Source of the DNA: Bacteroidota bacterium
GTDB lineage: Bacteria > Bacteroidota > Bacteroidia > Bacteroidales > UBA1556
NCBI GenBank assembly: GCA_003973505.1
Contig: QNXT01000293.1
Coordinates: forward strand, 1-7,348
Direction of reading: 5' to 3'
Length of the DNA stretch: 7,348 nucleotides
A program made the position numbers and the translations under genes. Below, one piece after another: positions 6,106 through 7,348 of the stretch (positions are counted from its first letter, which is position 1; each line of letters opens with the position of its first letter). The notes below the pieces were generated by a model, which saw nothing but the letters and a program-made list of their open reading frames with translations, was not told where the DNA came from and ran no database searches.

Positions 6106-7348
6106 TTAAAACAATCCGGTAATTGTACCATCATCCTCGATGTCGATTTTCTCAGCAGCAGGAGTTGGTGAAAGTCCTGGCATACGCATTATTGTACCAG
6201 CAATGGGAACAATAAAACCGGCTCCAGAGTTAATCTCTACATCACGAATTTTTACTGTAAAACCAGTTGGGCGGTTTGTTTTATACTGATCATCAGAAAG
6301 TGATTTCTGTGTTTTGGCAATACAAACAGGTAGTTTATCTAAGCCCAATTCATTTACACGTTTCAAAATCTTTTTTGCAGCCAATGAATACTCCACACGA
6401 GCAGCACCATATATCTTGGTAGCCACAATTTCTATTTTTTCTTCAATACTCTTATCAAATGAGTATAAAGGCTTAAAGCAATCGGTACAATTATCTGCAG
6501 CTTCGGTAACCAATTGGGCTAATTCGTGAGTTCCAGCACCTCCTTGTCCCCAAACATCAGCAACAGCCACTTTCACACCAAGCGATTTACAAAAATCAAC
6601 TACCACAGCAATTTCCTCTTCCGTATCAGCTGTAAATTTATTGATCGCAACGATGGGTTTCAAATTATAAAGCGTTAGATTTTCGATATGCTTTTCCATA
6701 TTTGCCAAACCAATTTTTACCGCCTCAGGATTCGCTTCGCCCAAATCTTTTATCTTCACACCACCATGGTATTTCAAGGCACGAATGGTAGCTACTAAAA
6801 CCGTAGCATTAGGAGTTAAACCACCATATTGGCATTTAATATCAAGGAATTTCTCAGCTCCCAATTCACTAGCAAAACCTGCCTCAGTAACCACATAGTC
6901 AGACAAGGATAAACCCATTTTTGTAGCAATCAAAGAGTTTGTTCCTTGAGCAATATTTGCAAAAGGACCACCATGAATAATTGCAGGATTTCCTTCAATG
7001 GTTTGCACAAGATTTGGCTTAATAGCATCTTTAAGCAATGCGGCCATAGCACCTTGCGCCTTTAAATCACGAGCATAAATAGCTTCCCCATCATAGGTAT
7101 CACCAATATAAATATTTCCCAATTTTTCTTTTAAGTCCTTAATATCTTTGGCTAAACATAAAGTTGCCATCACCTCCGATGCTGCAGTAATATTGAAACC
7201 GGTTTCGCGAGGAACACCTTGTTTCATACCGCCAAGACCAATGATAATCTTACGTAAAGCACGCTCATTCATATCAATCACACGCTTCCACTTAACGCTT
7301 CGAGGGTCGATATTAAGTTTGTTTTTCTGCTGAAGGTGATTATCAAGT
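6106..7348 (-). CDS. fhs: Formate-tetrahydrofolate ligase, missing its N-terminal quarter (window edge)
   Basis: This cytoplasmic enzyme makes 10-formyl-tetrahydrofolate from formate, ATP and tetrahydrofolate, feeding purine and one-carbon metabolism. The window holds its last 413 residues, against about 555-560 for the family. The frame continues to the right edge (first full codon at 7347); the GTG at 7281 is an internal Val in WKRVIDMNERALR. Recognisable family segments include IGLGGMKQGVPRETGFNIT, YDGEAIYARDLKAQGAM, IHGGPFANIAQGTNS, VVTEAGFASELGAEKFLDIK and the C-terminal MRMPGLSPTPAAEKIDI. The folate-stacking pair of the Moorella enzyme (Phe384 and Trp412, 28 apart) is matched by Phe (codon 6636-6634, INKFTADT) and Trp in ADVWGQGGAG, also 28 apart. 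The ATP P-loop lies in the missing part. The gene ends with its own terminator. A role in acetogenesis cannot be inferred from this gene alone, since many Bacteroidota carry it. Confidence 0.96.
   Translation of the reverse strand, partial: LDNHLQQKNKLNIDPRSVKWKRVIDMNERALRKIIIGLGGMKQGVPRETGFNITAASEVMATLCLAKDIKDLKEKLGNIYIGDTYDGEAIYARDLKAQGAMAALLKDAIKPNLVQTIEGNPAIIHGGPFANIAQGTNSLIATKMGLSLSDYVVTEAGFASELGAEKFLDIKCQYGGLTPNATVLVATIRALKYHGGVKIKDLGEANPEAVKIGLANMEKHIENLTLYNLKPIVAINKFTADTEEEIAVVVDFCKSLGVKVAVADVWGQGGAGTHELAQLVTEAADNCTDCFKPLYSFDKSIEEKIEIVATKIYGAARVEYSLAAKKILKRVNELGLDKLPVCIAKTQKSLSDDQYKTNRPTGFTVKIRDVEINSGAGFIVPIAGTIMRMPGLSPTPAAEKIDIEDDGTITGLF

Noticed and set aside
7279..7281. GTG as the start of the fhs gene
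   Set aside because: Upstream codons in frame encode the conserved family sequence NIDPRSVKWKR, so the gene continues beyond the window.

Overview
The window looks like chromosome of a member of the Bacteroidota, probably in or near the Marinilabiliales/Bacteroidales, although this placement is inference. It is AT-rich and its genes lack clear Shine-Dalgarno sequences. A promoter resembling the Bacteroidota TTTG / TAnnTTTG type can be proposed upstream of the porin gene. The protein set also fits: an S46 dipeptidyl-peptidase, an outer-membrane barrel with a short lipid-export style signal peptide, and a NarL/LuxR-type two-component pair. No phage, IS, CRISPR, tRNA or rRNA feature was found.

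Layout. (1) Positions 1-836, plus strand: the 3' end of an S46 peptidase whose specificity residue marks it as DPP11, cutting after Asp/Glu. Its stop codon runs into a 70-base array of ten 7-bp units (836-905). A hairpin terminator (1027-1060) then separates it from the convergent neighbour. (2) Positions 3190-1099, minus strand: a two-gene unit of a putative TorF-like outer-membrane barrel followed 25 bases later by an Amt ammonium transporter. A candidate promoter (3218-3249) and TACGT-type dyads (3258-3287) lie upstream. (3) Positions 3191-3482 have no credible gene. They hold the promoter region and a compound palindrome (3328-3444) that can fold either as two hairpins or as one long one. 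(4) Positions 5922-3483, minus strand: a Cache-HAMP-HisKA_3 sensor kinase and its NarL-type response regulator, four bases apart. (5) A hairpin terminator (6050-6082) ends the formate-tetrahydrofolate ligase gene fhs, whose 3' three-quarters fills 6106-7348 on the minus strand.

How the parts may work together. The barrel and Amt could form an outer/inner membrane route for ammonium or another small nitrogen compound. The sensor/regulator pair directly upstream on the same strand, together with inverted TACGT sites ahead of the barrel gene, makes local control plausible but unproven. The DPP11 and fhs genes look like independent neighbours (peptide catabolism and one-carbon metabolism). The least explained structures are the compound palindrome, the heptad array and the possible link between the two-component system and the barrel-Amt unit.
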